A DNA stretch of 64,000 nucleotides, taken from positions 5,248,334 through 5,312,333 of the forward strand of contig NC_045147.1 of NCBI RefSeq assembly GCF_008831285.2. The letters run 5' to 3'. This stretch comes from Nymphaea colorata (taxonomy: Eukaryota > Streptophyta > Magnoliopsida > Nymphaeales > Nymphaeaceae). Of this stretch, positions 31,092 to 44,600 are shown piece by piece. A program made the position numbers and the translations under genes. Below the pieces are notes generated by a model. It searched no databases and was not told the origin of the DNA. It saw only the letters and a list, made by a program, of their open reading frames with translations. Within the stretch, counting starts at the first letter, position 1, and every line of letters starts with the position of its first letter.

Positions 31092-32739
31092 GGGAGAGAG
31101 GAATAGAGGATTCTGGCGTAAATACGTAGATGGGATTGAACAGAGCGCATTCAGTGGAAAGCTCATATATAGTACCTAGATTATGTACATTTCTTGCCTA
31201 ACAGGAGTAAAAGAATCAGTGGCACAGATTGTGTCAAAAAGTAGGCTCAAGGCTTTTCACAATCACGAATGCTTCCAGGCAACTTCATTTCACAGGTTCC
31301 GATTGGGGAACCAGACATGGGGCGCGCCCCCTACGGGCCATCTATCTAGAAAGATGCCAAATTATGCATTCCATGCGTGGAATGTGCCCATGTAGCCCAC
31401 GATCAGTTCTCACGTGCATTAAAGCTTATCAGTCGATGATGAGCAGAAGATCACTATAGAAATTTACCTTATTTACATATTGGCATCTCATTGATTTTTA
31501 CATATTTATATACTAGTGCCCCTTTAAGATTAAAATTTAAAACACTAGTGCCCCTTAGTCAAAAATTCCTACTCTGCCACCAGTTGCTTGCCGGTAACAA
31601 AGGTCAAACCCTTGCCAAGAAAATACGTTAGCGTGATGCATCTGCCATCCAACTGATCTTGCCAAGGAAAATGCGCAACATTGTTTCCCCTTTTTAACGT
31701 CCAAGTGGAAGACTCGGTCATGAAGCATCAAGAAATAAACTTTAAAACCCTCAATAGACCTTAGCTAGTACAAATGATGTCATTCCTGAAAACAAGTCAC
31801 AGCGGTCCGCAAACAGCCAAAGAACACCCCATAACTACGCCAAACCTTTTTCAGATTGAAAACATGCAACAATTTCCAATTAGAGTTATCAAAGTTGGAC
31901 TTTTGATTCAAAAATGAAAAGAGAATTTCAATATGATGACCTCAACAATCAAAATCATAGACTAATTTTTCATTCTGTGGTTCAATTATTGTTGTGTATC
32001 TCATACAAGTGAGATATGCTTCCACATCTAAAACAAAGATGTAATTCATAGTTTTTTTCTAACAGTTACCATATATACATACAATATGATATACTCTTGG
32101 GAGTTGAGTGAAGTGGAGTTTTTGTACTTTGAAGAAGAAAAAGTCATTTGAACCTGCATTTGTAAGCGAAAGATCGATTTAGGGTTGAAGAAAGAGCTCC
32201 AATTTCCTCCATACAAAGGCGGAGCCCGAGCCCCTGCACCAACGCAAAATTCTCGCCTCCACTTCATCCATACGTGCTCATGCGCATGCTTCACTCTAAG
32301 GAGGAACGGTGCAGGAACATGTACATAAAACTATTATCTTCACCTTGTTGAAGATCCAGTGGGAGCTATTATCTTCTTTCTAATTGTCTCTTAGTTGTAT
32401 ATGACCGCTCTTTTCTCTGGTGTCTGTCAACCTGATATCAATAAAAAAGACTGGCCTCTATTCGAGCCTGTAAAAGAGGTTGACTTCGTTTCTCGTCTTG
32501 CCCAAAAGGAAAAACCCGTTCTTGCTGTGGCATGCTCTGCTCGGTCTTGCTACCTAGCAAATTGACTTGCTTTTCAGTGCGGCACGAGTGCTTTGAAGAG
32601 AGAGCTCCGCTGTAAAAAGTTTTCAAAAATTTTATTTAATTATACCATTTATGGAATTCAACTCCCTTAAGAAAAAAAAATCAAGGCCCTGACTTTGTAA
32701 AATATTGATGGGGAGTTGGATGACGATCCACTGCATTTG
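30701..32739. other. Anonymous DNA with a TA microsatellite
   Basis: A CT run at 31036-31048 is followed by an uninterrupted TA dinucleotide array of about 20 units at 31050-31090. No coding similarity was seen in the rest. Confidence 0.5.
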
Positions 32740-33130
32740 GTATTTGTTCTCTTTTAGTCCATTTTGGGAATTTTATTGGATGCCTCACCTTAGAACTATT
32801 AACAGTACATTAGAATAAACAAATAAGCATTTTATGGCTTCATATTTGTACAATGACTGCACAAGGCTAGGTTGTTAGATTTCATGAGTTAGACTGTAAC
32901 CTATTTGGAGATGACTTTCTAGTCAATTCACAATTCGATTGAGTGCATGAAGATATTGTGAAGGATAAGGAGCTCAGTCCATTGACTCTTCTAATAGACA
33001 CATGGAGTGGATGGTAGATCTCGATTCCCATCTATTGGGGTACCAGTGTGATTGCTTTTTGCTACAAATGAAATGTGTCATGGATGTGGATCGCACTTCG
33101 ACTAAACCCATGATGTTGAAGTTAAAATAT
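32740..33130. repeat. Further copy of the 29880-30700 repeat
   Basis: It shares TTTTATTGGATGCCTCACCT, TTAGAACTATTAACAGTACA, TGTGAAGGATAAGGAGCTCA and GATCTCGATTCCCATCTATT with the array at 29880-30700. It lies about 2 kb beyond that array, separated by the TA microsatellite region. Confidence 0.6.
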
Positions 33131-34047
33131 ATTTTTTATGTCATGTCTCCAAATATATATTTGATAAACAGCTCACTTACTATTACCAGTTGGATGGTGT
33201 ATTACCTCGGAATATAACTCTTACCATATTTGCGTTTATGAGAAAACACAGTCCTATTATTCCTTCCAAACTTGAGAAAAAATCAAATACTCTGGACCTT
33301 TTGATGCTAAATTGAAAAGACACCTATGACATCACTTGGCAAAGTTAGACACATGCTGCGTGATGGCAGTTCCACGAAATGGATGAACCAAAAGTCACGT
33401 TGATGCTAGGCGAAGTATGGAAGTCTATATAAGATGTAGTCTAGGGACTTCAATCAAGACGAGCTATGAAGAGGACGAAATTGACATTTGGTAAACCTTA
33501 TTATGAACCATAATGAACATAAATCAAATCAGCAAATGTGACAACCCGACATGCCATTTAGATCAGCCATGACGGTGTTACACATTTTCCTTTCCGTTAG
33601 ATTATGGTCGTTGAAACGATTGCCTCAGCTAAATTTGTCCATGATAACCACCTGTACGGTATTTTTATGCCTCTAAATTGGAAAATTCAGGAAATAAGGC
33701 CCAGACCTGCTTCTCGTTTATAAGATTAATAGATAGAGCACTCGTTTCTTCATGCTTCACCGTTACCCACACAACTTGATCGTCTCATTGATTGTTGAAT
33801 AATAAATAATAGCTTGAACACTTTTTTGAAGAACGATATTGGACCATATATTCTAACTAGTTTATGTTGAACAATACAAAGGGGTGAATCCCAACAACTT
33901 TCCGTTGGAGACAACTCTGTCGTGATTGAAATTTAATAGACATAGTGGATCTACATCAAGTCTTCAATACGAACACAAAGTGTATGACAAATGTACTTCA
34001 ATTTTTATGGCATATGAAGGCCTTTCTCAATTTCAAGCGGAGAGCAG
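33131..34047. other. Anonymous DNA
   Basis: No exon, transposon protein or clear repeat was recognised. Confidence 0.4.
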
Positions 34048-34720
34048 TTCATGCTACAGAATGTCAGATAAAAGTGACATCTAGGCCTAAAACCGTCAAA
34101 AGCATCTTTGTCAAACATAGTAAAGAAAAACCAACAGCCAACGGATTAGAGGCAACGAGAAACTATAAACAATAAGATGAATCAGTGGAAGAAGTTAGTT
34201 CGAGAACTTAGCTCAATATGAGTTATAAGTTAGCTTGCATCATAGCTCCAGATAACAGCTTATTAAGGTAGCATAAAGGAAAAAAAAAGCCTTTCCATTT
34301 CATGCTACGGAATGTCAGACAAAAGTAACATTTTGAATGGTTTAAAACTGTAAAAGGTATCTTCGTGAAGCGCAGCAAAGAAAAACCAACAGCCAACTCA
34401 TTAGAGGCAACTAGCAACTATAAAACAGTAAGATCTATCAGTGGAAGAAAAGTTTGAGAACTTACAACATGGCTGTAGATAGCAACTTACGCAGCAAGTC
34501 ATTTCATTTCATGCTACGTAAAGTCAAACAAAAGTAATGTTTTGAATAATTAAACCGTTAAATGTATTATTGTGAAGCCTAGCAAAGAAAAACCAGCAGC
34601 CAACTGATTAGAGGCAACGAGCAACCATGAACAATAAAATGAATCAGTGGAAGAAGTTAGTTCGAGAAATTAGCTCAATATGAATTGTATGTTAGCTTAC
34701 AACATAGCTCCAGACATTGC
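34048..34720. repeat. Three tandem copies of a 209-251 bp repeat
   Basis: Copies begin at TTCATGCTAC at 34048, 34299 and 34508. Each contains the ordered words AGAATGTCAG-like, AAAGAAAAACCAACAGCCAA, TTAGAGGCAAC and ATCAGTGGAAGAA. The copies differ by substitutions and small indels. The array lies about 360 bp downstream of the stop codon of the SWEETIE-type gene. Confidence 0.8.
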
Positions 34721-35081
34721 CATGTACAATGGGAAGACATACATGTCTCACGAGTAAATCACAAACTTTTAATCCTGTAGCTGCTCTATAACATTGTCGC
34801 CCTTGCCCTGCATCCTACCATTCTAATCCTGTGTAGAAGATTCACAGTATATCAATTTATCACCATGACAAGCATTCCTTCATTTGCCTGAATGTAAAAA
34901 TGCTCCTGACTAGTGTTTTTCCTCTCGACCACTACCTATCAATCAGCCTCCATCCACATAATCTGTTATCAACTAATCAAAAATCTACCTGTCCAACTTC
35001 AGAACGCTAAGGATCTTCAATCCAACTACATAGGGATTAATATAATTTTCTCTTATTACAATTCAATTATTAGATTCTCTT
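34721..35081 (-). other. Probable 3' flank/UTR of the SWEETIE-type gene
   Basis: It lies directly after the stop codon in gene sense. I did not identify a certain polyadenylation signal. Confidence 0.4.
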
Positions 35082-35654
35082 TCAGTCTTTTATTAACACG
35101 GCAATATTCCTGCCATCATTATCCACCCGTTCTCCATCAGAACCTTCACCATATTCTCTGCAGCTCAACAACCCAGATTCAGAGACATTTGCAACACCAA
35201 AAGATTGCCGATCAGAAACTTCATGAAAATCATCATGTCCAAACAAAGTCAACTGCTCATCCGTTCCTTGTTTGTTGACAATGCTTTTGCCATCAGCAAG
35301 TCCTTCACTATCTTCATATGCATTATTCATTGTTGTTGGCGCAACAGCTGGTTGATTATCTGTGATCTTGTGAGAGATGGTCTCTGCATCATTATTGTCG
35401 TATGAGACAGAAGAGTCACCAATTGGTCTGGGCTGAATATGGATTTCACTTTCACTGTGTGATGCAGAAGTAGGAAATGACTGGAAAGTGTTCCAGTCAT
35501 CTTCTTCCTCCATGTAATTGTCCACAATCTCAGGTACGACAGCTGAGGTGGTAGAAGATGCTTGTGGATCGAGAATGGTTTTGGATTGAACAGGTAACTT
35601 GACTGCTGAAAGTGGAGCAACTGGTAATGCATGGACTGATGCTCTGACTATGTC
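35082..35654 (-). CDS. SWEETIE: SWEETIE-type gene last exon
   Basis: Begins DIVRASVHALPVAPLSAVKL after actcag, continuing the signature of the exon at 52879 across a 17.2-kb intron. The rest is an acidic, low-complexity tail with EEEDDWNTFQSFPTS, ending NDGRNIAVLIKD and TAA at 35082. Confidence 0.86.
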   Translation of the reverse strand, partial: DIVRASVHALPVAPLSAVKLPVQSKTILDPQASSTTSAVVPEIVDNYMEEEDDWNTFQSFPTSASHSESEIHIQPRPIGDSSVSYDNNDAETISHKITDNQPAVAPTTMNNAYEDSEGLADGKSIVNKQGTDEQLTLFGHDDFHEVSDRQSFGVANVSESGLLSCREYGEGSDGERVDNDGRNIAVLIKD

Positions 35655-38600
35655 CTGAGTCATGTATAACCAAGGATGAATTAGCATTTTTTGACAGGAC
35701 TAAGTCTGCTTAAACATGGAAAAACAAAAATAAGAAACAAAGGCATAGATAGGATTATAGGATTATGCAAATTCCTGCTCTCAAGAACCAAGCGAAGCAA
35801 TGTATTTTAAGAACTTGGGTTATAACATATAAATTCATGGACTAGAACCACTGAGGCATAGAAAGCAACGGTCAAAATATAATTACTAAACCACCAGCTT
35901 GCACAGATTAACAAAAGCACTTATTAAAAATCTGTTTTATCCACACACACACACAACATGGTGTTGCTTCAACTTTTCACATTTTTCATGCACTCACAGA
36001 GAAGGCTGCAAACATCTCTTCTGAAGTTTCTTCCAATGAGAACTACATGACATGAAGTAAATGTGATGCAAACAATGAAAAATCACCTCTATCAATCTTC
36101 TTACATAGATGCTGCACAAGACCATTTTTCCTTAGATGGATCAGATACTACTATCAGGCATAATATAAATTTCTCTAGTACAAGATTTTTGGTACCAAGT
36201 TCGATGCAGTCACTGCAGTTTGGATTACACAGAACAAAGAGGAAATGAAGAGAGGGATGCACAATGGCTGGAGTAACAACAGGAAAAACACGCCTGCGAA
36301 CTCTATTTTTATTAATAAAGGCTCTTTACATTGATGATTAAAATATAATGCCACAACAGCAAATATAACAAAGAATGTCATTAATAAGGGGAAGACATCA
36401 TAAATAATGAGAGCAGCTCAGTGGGCACACGTTTGGATCTGGATCCAGATTTAGATGTATGGTCCATTTGAACAGCCTTCCTCAAGTTGTATTTGACCAT
36501 GCCACCGCCTTTTGTTTGCTACTGCTCCAAGATACCAAAATATTTCCAAAGAAGACACAACAGCCAAATACAAACCGTCTCTCATCTGGACCTCCTACAT
36601 GTGCCTGCATAAGTGTGAGTTTATGGCCATGAACTATGTGTTCATTCTCACGATAGATGGGGCCATCTCCTGTAGTTCCCTTCAAATAGTGTAAACACGC
36701 TTTACTGCCTCCATGTGTCCTTTAGGAGCATGCATAAATCGTGACACTTGTTTCATAGCATAACCAATATGAGGTCTGGTAAAGGTGAAATACTGTACAA
36801 TACTCTGGTATCCTTTGAGGTTGGTACAAAGCTCTTCAACTTTAGAACTCAACCTTTGATGTAATAAGCTCGGAATGTTGACTGACTTGTGATTTGTCAT
36901 CTCTACTCTCTCCAAAAGATCAAAAGTATATCTGTTGCACAAGAGTCAATGTGTCCCCTTTGTCTTTCAACCTCTACACCAAGAAAGTACCTCAAGACCC
37001 TTAAATCTTTCATTTTGAAAGCCTTCATCTATGTCACATGGGTGCAGGGTGCGGGTGCCAGGAGGCGGCAAGTTCTAAAAAAAATTGGGTGTGGGTGCGG
37101 CGAGAGGAAAGAACGGGTGTGGTCAGTAGCACTCGATTTGGTTTGACCGAGTCGGGTGCGGTCAGCAGCACCCGATTCGGTTTGACAGAGTCCGCACTGA
37201 CGAGGTGCACCACCATATTTGGCGCTTCCGTGTGACTTAGGCCTTCATCAAGAATTGCTTCACTTTTTTCACATGATCGTCATAACCACAATATCATCAA
37301 CACATATATGAATAGGAGTAACAATATCTTTCTCTCCGTAGACAGAAAGAGAGTGATCAAGGGAAAACCACCTGAAACCATAGCTTTGAATTTGGAAGGA
37401 GAAACTTTCAAGCCAAGAATGAGATGCTTGTTCCAATCCACACAAGGACTTCCTTAGCTTGCATACCCATGCAATAAGATCTTTCTCAGCATATCCAGAA
37501 GGTTGCTACACATAAGACTTCCTCCTTCATGTCTGCATGAAGAAATACATTTTCAACATTCATCTTACTAAGCTTCCAACCCCAGACGACTGAAGGATAT
37601 GATGACAAAAATAGTGCCCATTTTGACCATTAGATTAGAAGTCTCACCTATCTTCACCATACTATTGCATGAATCCTTGAGCTACAAGTTGTGCCTTATA
37701 TATGTCAGTACTCCCATCAGGTTTGCCTTATAAACCCATTTAGAACCAATTATATTCTTTCCTTCTAGTCATGTACTACTTCCCAACTTCAACATTCACA
37801 AAGGACCTCCATTTCTTCATTTATTGCTTCAATCCAATTGCAGATTGAACAACTTGATTAAAACAAGTGAACTCACTTTGCATCGTCAGATGTGACATGA
37901 ATAGTTGGTAGTCGAGAGGGAGGGTCTTACAACACATCCATTGCTGAGTAGGATGCCTGGTACATGTCGGTCCCCAAACTCGATCACTAGAATTGACCTC
38001 CATATTTGCCTGCATCGTATCTCTATCCCTTCTAGTGTAGACTCGTCCAAATAAGCACTCAATTTGAGGTGGCTCCCCATTTACCTAAGAGTCATCCAGT
38101 TCCCTGAGGAAGGACAAGATGTTTGACAACTCCCTGTTGTACTTGTAAAAAGATCTGTACTCATCCACAGGTCATGTACCTCTCTCGTTCGAGATTGCAA
38201 CTGTTCGGACTTCGGAGTCATGGATCTCCAAATTTTGCTCATCAAAAATGTTGAATAATATTTGAGTTAGGTAGTGTTTTTGAATATTTAAGAGTTTAGG
38301 AACAGCTGTTTACAAATAAGTGTTCTAGTTGTGGACTTCTTTTGCAATTTGTTGTTTTACCCTAGTTCTCATTTAATGTGAGATTAGGGCAGATTAGTGC
38401 ATATGAAAAGTTCCCTCTCTCTCTCTCTCTCTCTCTCGCGTTCTCTTCTCTTCTCTCCCTTGGCTGCACGCAACATGGTATCAGAGCCCAACCTTTCTTG
38501 GGACTGAAACCTATCTCTCGTCATCATCCTTTTCTCACCGTGTTCATCCTCTTCCTCTTCCTCTTCTTCTGTTCTCGTGGAGAGTTTTGAGGGCAAGACA

Positions 38601-41600
38601 GTTTGAACGTGCATATTAGGCTCGATCTAGGGTTTTCTCAAGCAAAATATTCAAAACCCTAGATCGATGCCTTGTTGAAGTGGACATGGATGAAGATTGG
38701 TTAAACGGTCTTCAAGCTGGATGGAAGTCGCAGGTGTCTCCCTCACGTGGCAGAAGTTTTCTTCGTTATCGCTGGTCACTGCTTGTTGAATGGAAGTCGC
38801 AGGTGTCTCCTTGTGTCTGATGGATGTCGCAGGTGTTTCCTTCAAGTCGCAGAAGGTTTCTTCGTTGTCGCTGGTCATTGCTTGTTGAAATCTGGCATTT
38901 TTTCTTCAATCTGTCGTGAATGAGGATGTAAGGTCTGATAAATCGGCCGTGAATTAATTGTGGGTGTAAACAAAGCATGGAAAGTTATGTGCAAAGACCA
39001 GTTTTCTGTCAGCCGTGGATCTGCCCTAGGTGTTATAAAGGGTATATTTTTTTTATCGCAGAAAAATCCTTATCATTTGCGTATGTTATAGTCTCTTCCT
39101 GCTGCATAAATTAGTGCTGTCTGCGTAAGGCATAGTATCTTCCTGCTGCATATACTAGTTCTGCCCTACTGCATATATTAGTGTTGTCTGTTTCTTTTTT
39201 GTGGGTGTTACAATGGAGCTTGGACAGCAGTCTAATATGAGAAACAATCCTAAGGTTGAGTGTTGTTGACGGATCTTGGTGTATGGGTCCGGATCTGGAC
39301 CCGATCCAGTATGTCCTAGTTAGGGCATACTTATATCAGTGTAAACCCTAATCTTAAATGTTAATGAAAATCTTAAGAGAGAGAGAGTCTGGTCGCTAGT
39401 GGGCGCCAGTTCCTCCTCGTCCGTGGGTTTTTTTCCTCTTGTTGAGGGTTTTTCCACGTTACATCGTGTTCATCTTATTCCTTTGTTCCTGATCTTCGTG
39501 TTTCTACATGGTATCAGAGCCGTGAAGTTCCGGCGTGACTGATTCGAGTTTTTGTTTCTGTTGTGGCCATGTGAGAGGAAGACTCGTGCCGGTCCTGTTC
39601 ATTGCCCATCGACCGACGGTTCGCTGCCCGACGTGGTCATCGCCCGACGCCGTTGGAGTTCCGGCGTCTCTTCCAGCGACGCTCTCGACGCCGTTGGAGT
39701 TCCGGTGACGCCTCGACGCCGTAGGAGTCCCACGACGCCATCTGGAGTTCCGGCGACTCCCTGTTTCTACCCTGCTTGCCGTCACCACCACCAGCGCCAC
39801 CAGCTGCGTCGCCCGCGGTTCTTTGAGTCGCCCGACGTTACTCTGTTCGGTCCCTGTTCTTGACCCGACGCCGTTGGAGTTCCAGCGTCGCCCCGTGCTG
39901 GTCCCCCGTCGTCTTCCTCCTTCTTCATCTGTTCTGCCCAGGCCGCCCGACAGTGTCGCCCCGTGCTGCTCCCCCGTCGTCTTCCTCCTTCTTCATCTGT
40001 TCTGCCCAGGCCGCCCAACTCTGCCTTGGTTGCTACCGTGAGGTCTGGTGTTCTTCCGCTGCTGGATCGTTGCCCTGCTCTTAGTCACCACTCTTTCCGC
40101 CGTTGCTGTCCAGTGTTGCGGCCAGCGTATCGCTGCTGCTGGTTCTTTTTTGTTCTCTTTGTAGGGCTGGTCTATAATTATGGCAGCGTCTTCCTCGTCC
40201 ACCGTCAACACTGCTCAATCTGAAATTGGGGCTTATAGAACTGAGAATGTTCCCGTTCAAGTCACTACTATTCGCCTTACCAAGGAGAACTATCTCCCGT
40301 GGTCAGCCGCTATGACTATGGGGATTGCAGGCAACGGTCGGATTGCCTATATCAATGGAAGGAAACCTGAACCGGTAGAGACAAGTGGTGAGCGGGACAC
40401 TTGGTTTCTTGAGGATAATCAAGTAAAAGCTTGGATTGTCAACTCTGTTTCCGTTGATATCCAACCCCTCATTATTCAGAAGAAGACTGCTAGAGACATG
40501 TGGGTGATTTTGGAGCAGATGTATGGCCAGAAGAAAACAGTTATCCGGACTTACCAACTAATGGCGACTGTCTATGGAATTCGGCAAGGGAACTTATCTG
40601 TTGCAAATTATTATGGGGCTTTGAAAGCCAAGTGGGAGGATCTTGACTATTATTCTGATATTAATTGGCATTGTCCTCACGATCAGACACTTTATGTTGC
40701 TAAAGAGTAGGAAAACAGGGTGTTCCTCTTTTTAGCTGGTTTAAATGATGAGTTTGAAAGCGTTAGAAGCCAGATTCTGAATTCAGGAGAAGTGTCGAGT
40801 ATTGAAGATGTGTATTCTTGTGTTGAAGCTGAAGAACAGAGGAGGCTGGTTACATCTAGGGGAAAGAGAGATCTCATCTCACATAATGAGAGATCTGCTC
40901 TTGTTAGTCGGGGTCCTGGAGGCACTACTAGATCTCTTCGTAGATGTACTCATTGCAAGAAGAATGGTCATACTATGGATTTCTGTTGGGATCTTCATCA
41001 AGAGAAAAAGCGTAATAAAGGGAAGTCTTCTTACGGGAAGCCGACTGTGCCAGAAGAGACAAAATCTGGTGGAGGGAAGATCTCTATTTCTGCTGAACAA
41101 CTTCGGGAACTAAGGGCTTATTTGGGTAGGATCGATGTCAATCATGTCGAAGCATCAGATGAGACAAAGGCTAATCATGCTCTTGCCATTGTAGGGGATA
41201 AAGGTAACTCTTGTGTAGAGGAATGGATCATGGACAGTGGTGCTACTCACCACATGACGGGTAACCCTAAATTGTTTCATGAGTATAAGCTGTCTTCAGG
41301 ACGGGAACGAGTATCTCTTGCAGATGGTTCCTCTACCTCTGTGGCCGGAGAAGGGAGTCTGTCCTTGTTGGACAAATTTCATGCGCGAGGAGCATTACAT
41401 GTCCCTCAGCTTCCCTTAAATCTCTTATCAGTTAGTAAACTTACTAAAGAACTGAATTGTGAACTCATCTTTTCTGCAACTCGTTGTATTTTGCAGGACT
41501 TGGCGACAGGGAAGAGGATTGGGATTGGTTTGGCGTCTGATGGCTTATATCGTCTTCCCATACGCATGGCCACGGCTCTTATGACAGCGATCAGCAAGAC

Positions 41601-44600
41601 AGAAAAGCGAAGAGAAGGTTGCCTTCAGTCCTTCTTGTATTGGCATGAACGCCTTGGGCATTTACCTTTTGGGATTTTGAAACAGTTGTTTCCCAATTTG
41701 TGTTCCACTTTGAATTTGTCATTGATTTCTTGTGTTGTATGTCAATTTGCCAAACATGTGAGGGCTTCGTACCCTATTTCTACTAGTTGTGTTAATGAAG
41801 TTTTTTCCTTGGTTCACTCTGATGTGTGGGGGCCTTCGGGAATTCATACCCGTCAAGGTTTTCAATATTTTATAACATTTATTGATGACTTCTCTCGGAC
41901 CACCATTGTCTACTTGTTAAAGGATCGCAGTGAGGTACCTCATATCATAGAGACCTTCATTCTACTTGTGCAAACTCAATATGGTGGAACTGTTAAAACC
42001 TTTCGATCGGATAATGCCCGTGAGTATATGTGTCAATCAGTCGAAGAGTTCCTTCAAAAAAGGGGGAATGTTCACGAGACGTCCTGTAGTTATACTCCCC
42101 CACAAAACGGGGTGGCTGAGAGGAAGAATCGTCAACTCCTTAATGTCACCAGAGCCCTTTTGTTTCAGAGGAATCTTTCCAAGCACTATTGGGGTGATGC
42201 AGTTCTTACCAGTGGGTATCTCATCAACCGCATGCCCAGTCGTGTGCTGAATGGTCGGACTCCCCATTCTTTACTTCAGAGAAATCGTCAACCTTTTCCC
42301 CTTCCCCCTCATGTTTTTAGTTGTGTGTGTTTTATTTATGATCACAGTCCCAATGTTAAGAAACTTGATCCCCGGTCTATCAAGGGTGTGTTTGTTGGGT
42401 ATTCTCCTACTCAGAAAGGATATAAGTGTCTTGATCCTACCACTGGCCGTGTTTATGTTACAAGGGATGTTACCTTCTTGGAACATGCTTCTTATTTTTG
42501 TGAGAATCCTCTTCAGGGGGAGAAGTCTGTGGTTAGGGAAGAAAGAAGAACCTCTCACAGCTGTTGATGTACCTGAGAAGGAAGAAGGGTGTGACACCGG
42601 AACTGAGAAGGAAGGTCATCGTATGTTTGGACAGGTCTACTCTAGACGAGGTGCTCGGACAGAGGAGGTGACTTGTGGTGCGAGATCTACTTCCAATCCC
42701 AATGCCATTCTTTCCCTGGATGAACCAAGTCCTACCTTGAAGGCTCAAGATGAGGTTGAAAAAGAAAATGAAGATCTTCCCATTGCCCTGAGAAAGGGTG
42801 TCAGGTCATGTACTCAACACCCGATTGATAATTTTGTATCTTATTCAAGACTTAGCAAGGATTACAAGTGTTTTGTATCTTCTCTTTCTTTGGCTGTGAT
42901 TTCCAGGACCGTTGCTGAAACTCAAAGTGATTCCAAGTGGGCTGATGCTATGAAAGAAGAAATGGAAGCCTTGAGAAGAAACATGACATGGGAAGTTGTG
43001 AAGATTCCTGAGGCAACTCACTTGGTTGGATCTAAGTGGGTGTATACCATTAAGTACAAACCCGATGGAAGTGTTGAAAGATACAAAGCTCGTCTTGTGG
43101 CTAAAGGGTTTAGTAAAAAATATGGGATTGATTATTTGGAGTCTTTTGCTCCAATTGCAAAAATGAAGATGGTTAGAGTTGTTATGTCCCTAGCTGTGAT
43201 GAAGGAGTGGAGGATGTACCAACTCGATGTTAAGAATGTCTTTCTCAATGGTGATCTCGAAGAAAAAGTATATGAAGAACCAGAGAAATGTTGTAAGATG
43301 AAAAAGGCCTTATATGGCCTCAAGCAGTTGCCTAGAGCATGGTTTGAACGTCTCAGTCGAGTGATGCAACATCATGGGTACAATCAAGGGAATGGAGACC
43401 ACACTCTATTTGTGAAGAAAAAGGAGAGCAGGGTCACTCTTTTACTCGTCTATGTGGATGACATGATTGTCACGGGAGATGATGAGGAGGAGATCTTCAA
43501 GTTAAAAGTGTTATTGGCTGCTGAATTTGATCTCAAGGATCTTGGCAAACTGAAGTATTTTCTTGGTATTGACATTGCTAGATCTAGTACTGGCCATGTG
43601 CTAAACCAAAGGAAATATACATTAGATCTATTGGAGGAGACTGGTAAAGTGGGGTGTAGACCCGCTTCTACCCCACTTGATACTGGACACAAGTTAAGCC
43701 TTAGAGATGGAGAGCTGCTCTGTGAAGAAGTTAAGAGAAGATATCAACGTCTGGTTGGAAAGTTGATTTATCTTACCCTTACGAGACCAGATATCACTTT
43801 TGCGGTAAATGTACTGAGTCAATTCATGCATGCACCTACTGATACACACCTGAAGGCTGTGGACAGAATATTGTGCTATTTGAAGAGAAATCCTGGTAAG
43901 GGACTCTTGTATGTGAAACAAGAGACTGTAGAGATTGAGGGGTACTCCGATGCAGACTGGGCAGGTTGTGCTGATACTCGACGGTCTACCACAGGGTATT
44001 GTGTCTACTTGGGAGGAAATCTTGTTGTCTGGAGGAGCAAGAGACAGGATGTGTGTTCTCGATCTAATGCAGAGGCAGAGTATAGAGCCATTGCTATGGG
44101 AGTGTCAGAGTTACTATGGCTGAAAATATTGCTGACTGATATTGGAATAGAGGTTGAAGGACCAATGAAGATGTACTGTGACAACAAGTCTGCAATCAAC
44201 TTAGCTAACAACCCTGTACTACACGATAGAACAAAGCATATTGAGATTGATTGTCACTTCATTGGTGAAAGGGTTGATGCTAAACAGTTAATCTTACCTT
44301 ACATGAAGTCTGAAGACCAAACCGCTGATGTTTTGACGAAAGCTCTATCTTCAACTTCATTCGAGAGAAATGTATCCAAGTTGGGCATGTTTGATATGTA
44401 CGCCCAATTTGAGGGGGAGTGTTGACGGATCTTGGTGTATGGCTCCAGGTCTGGACCCGATCCAGTATGTCCTAGTTAAGGCATACTTATATCAGTGTAA
44501 ACCCTAATCTTAAATGTAAATGAAAATCTTAAGAGAGAGAGAGTTTGGTCACTAGTGGGCGCCAGTTGCTCCTCGTCCGTGGTTTTTTTTCTCTTGTTGA

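Noticed and set aside
30702-31166. 154-codon minus-strand frame with Tyr-Ile repeats
   Set aside because: Crosses the TA microsatellite (31050-31090) and T-rich DNA. No family motif.
34048-34720. CRISPR-like direct repeats
   Set aside because: Units exceed 200 bp with no short repeat/spacer pattern, and the DNA is plant nuclear.
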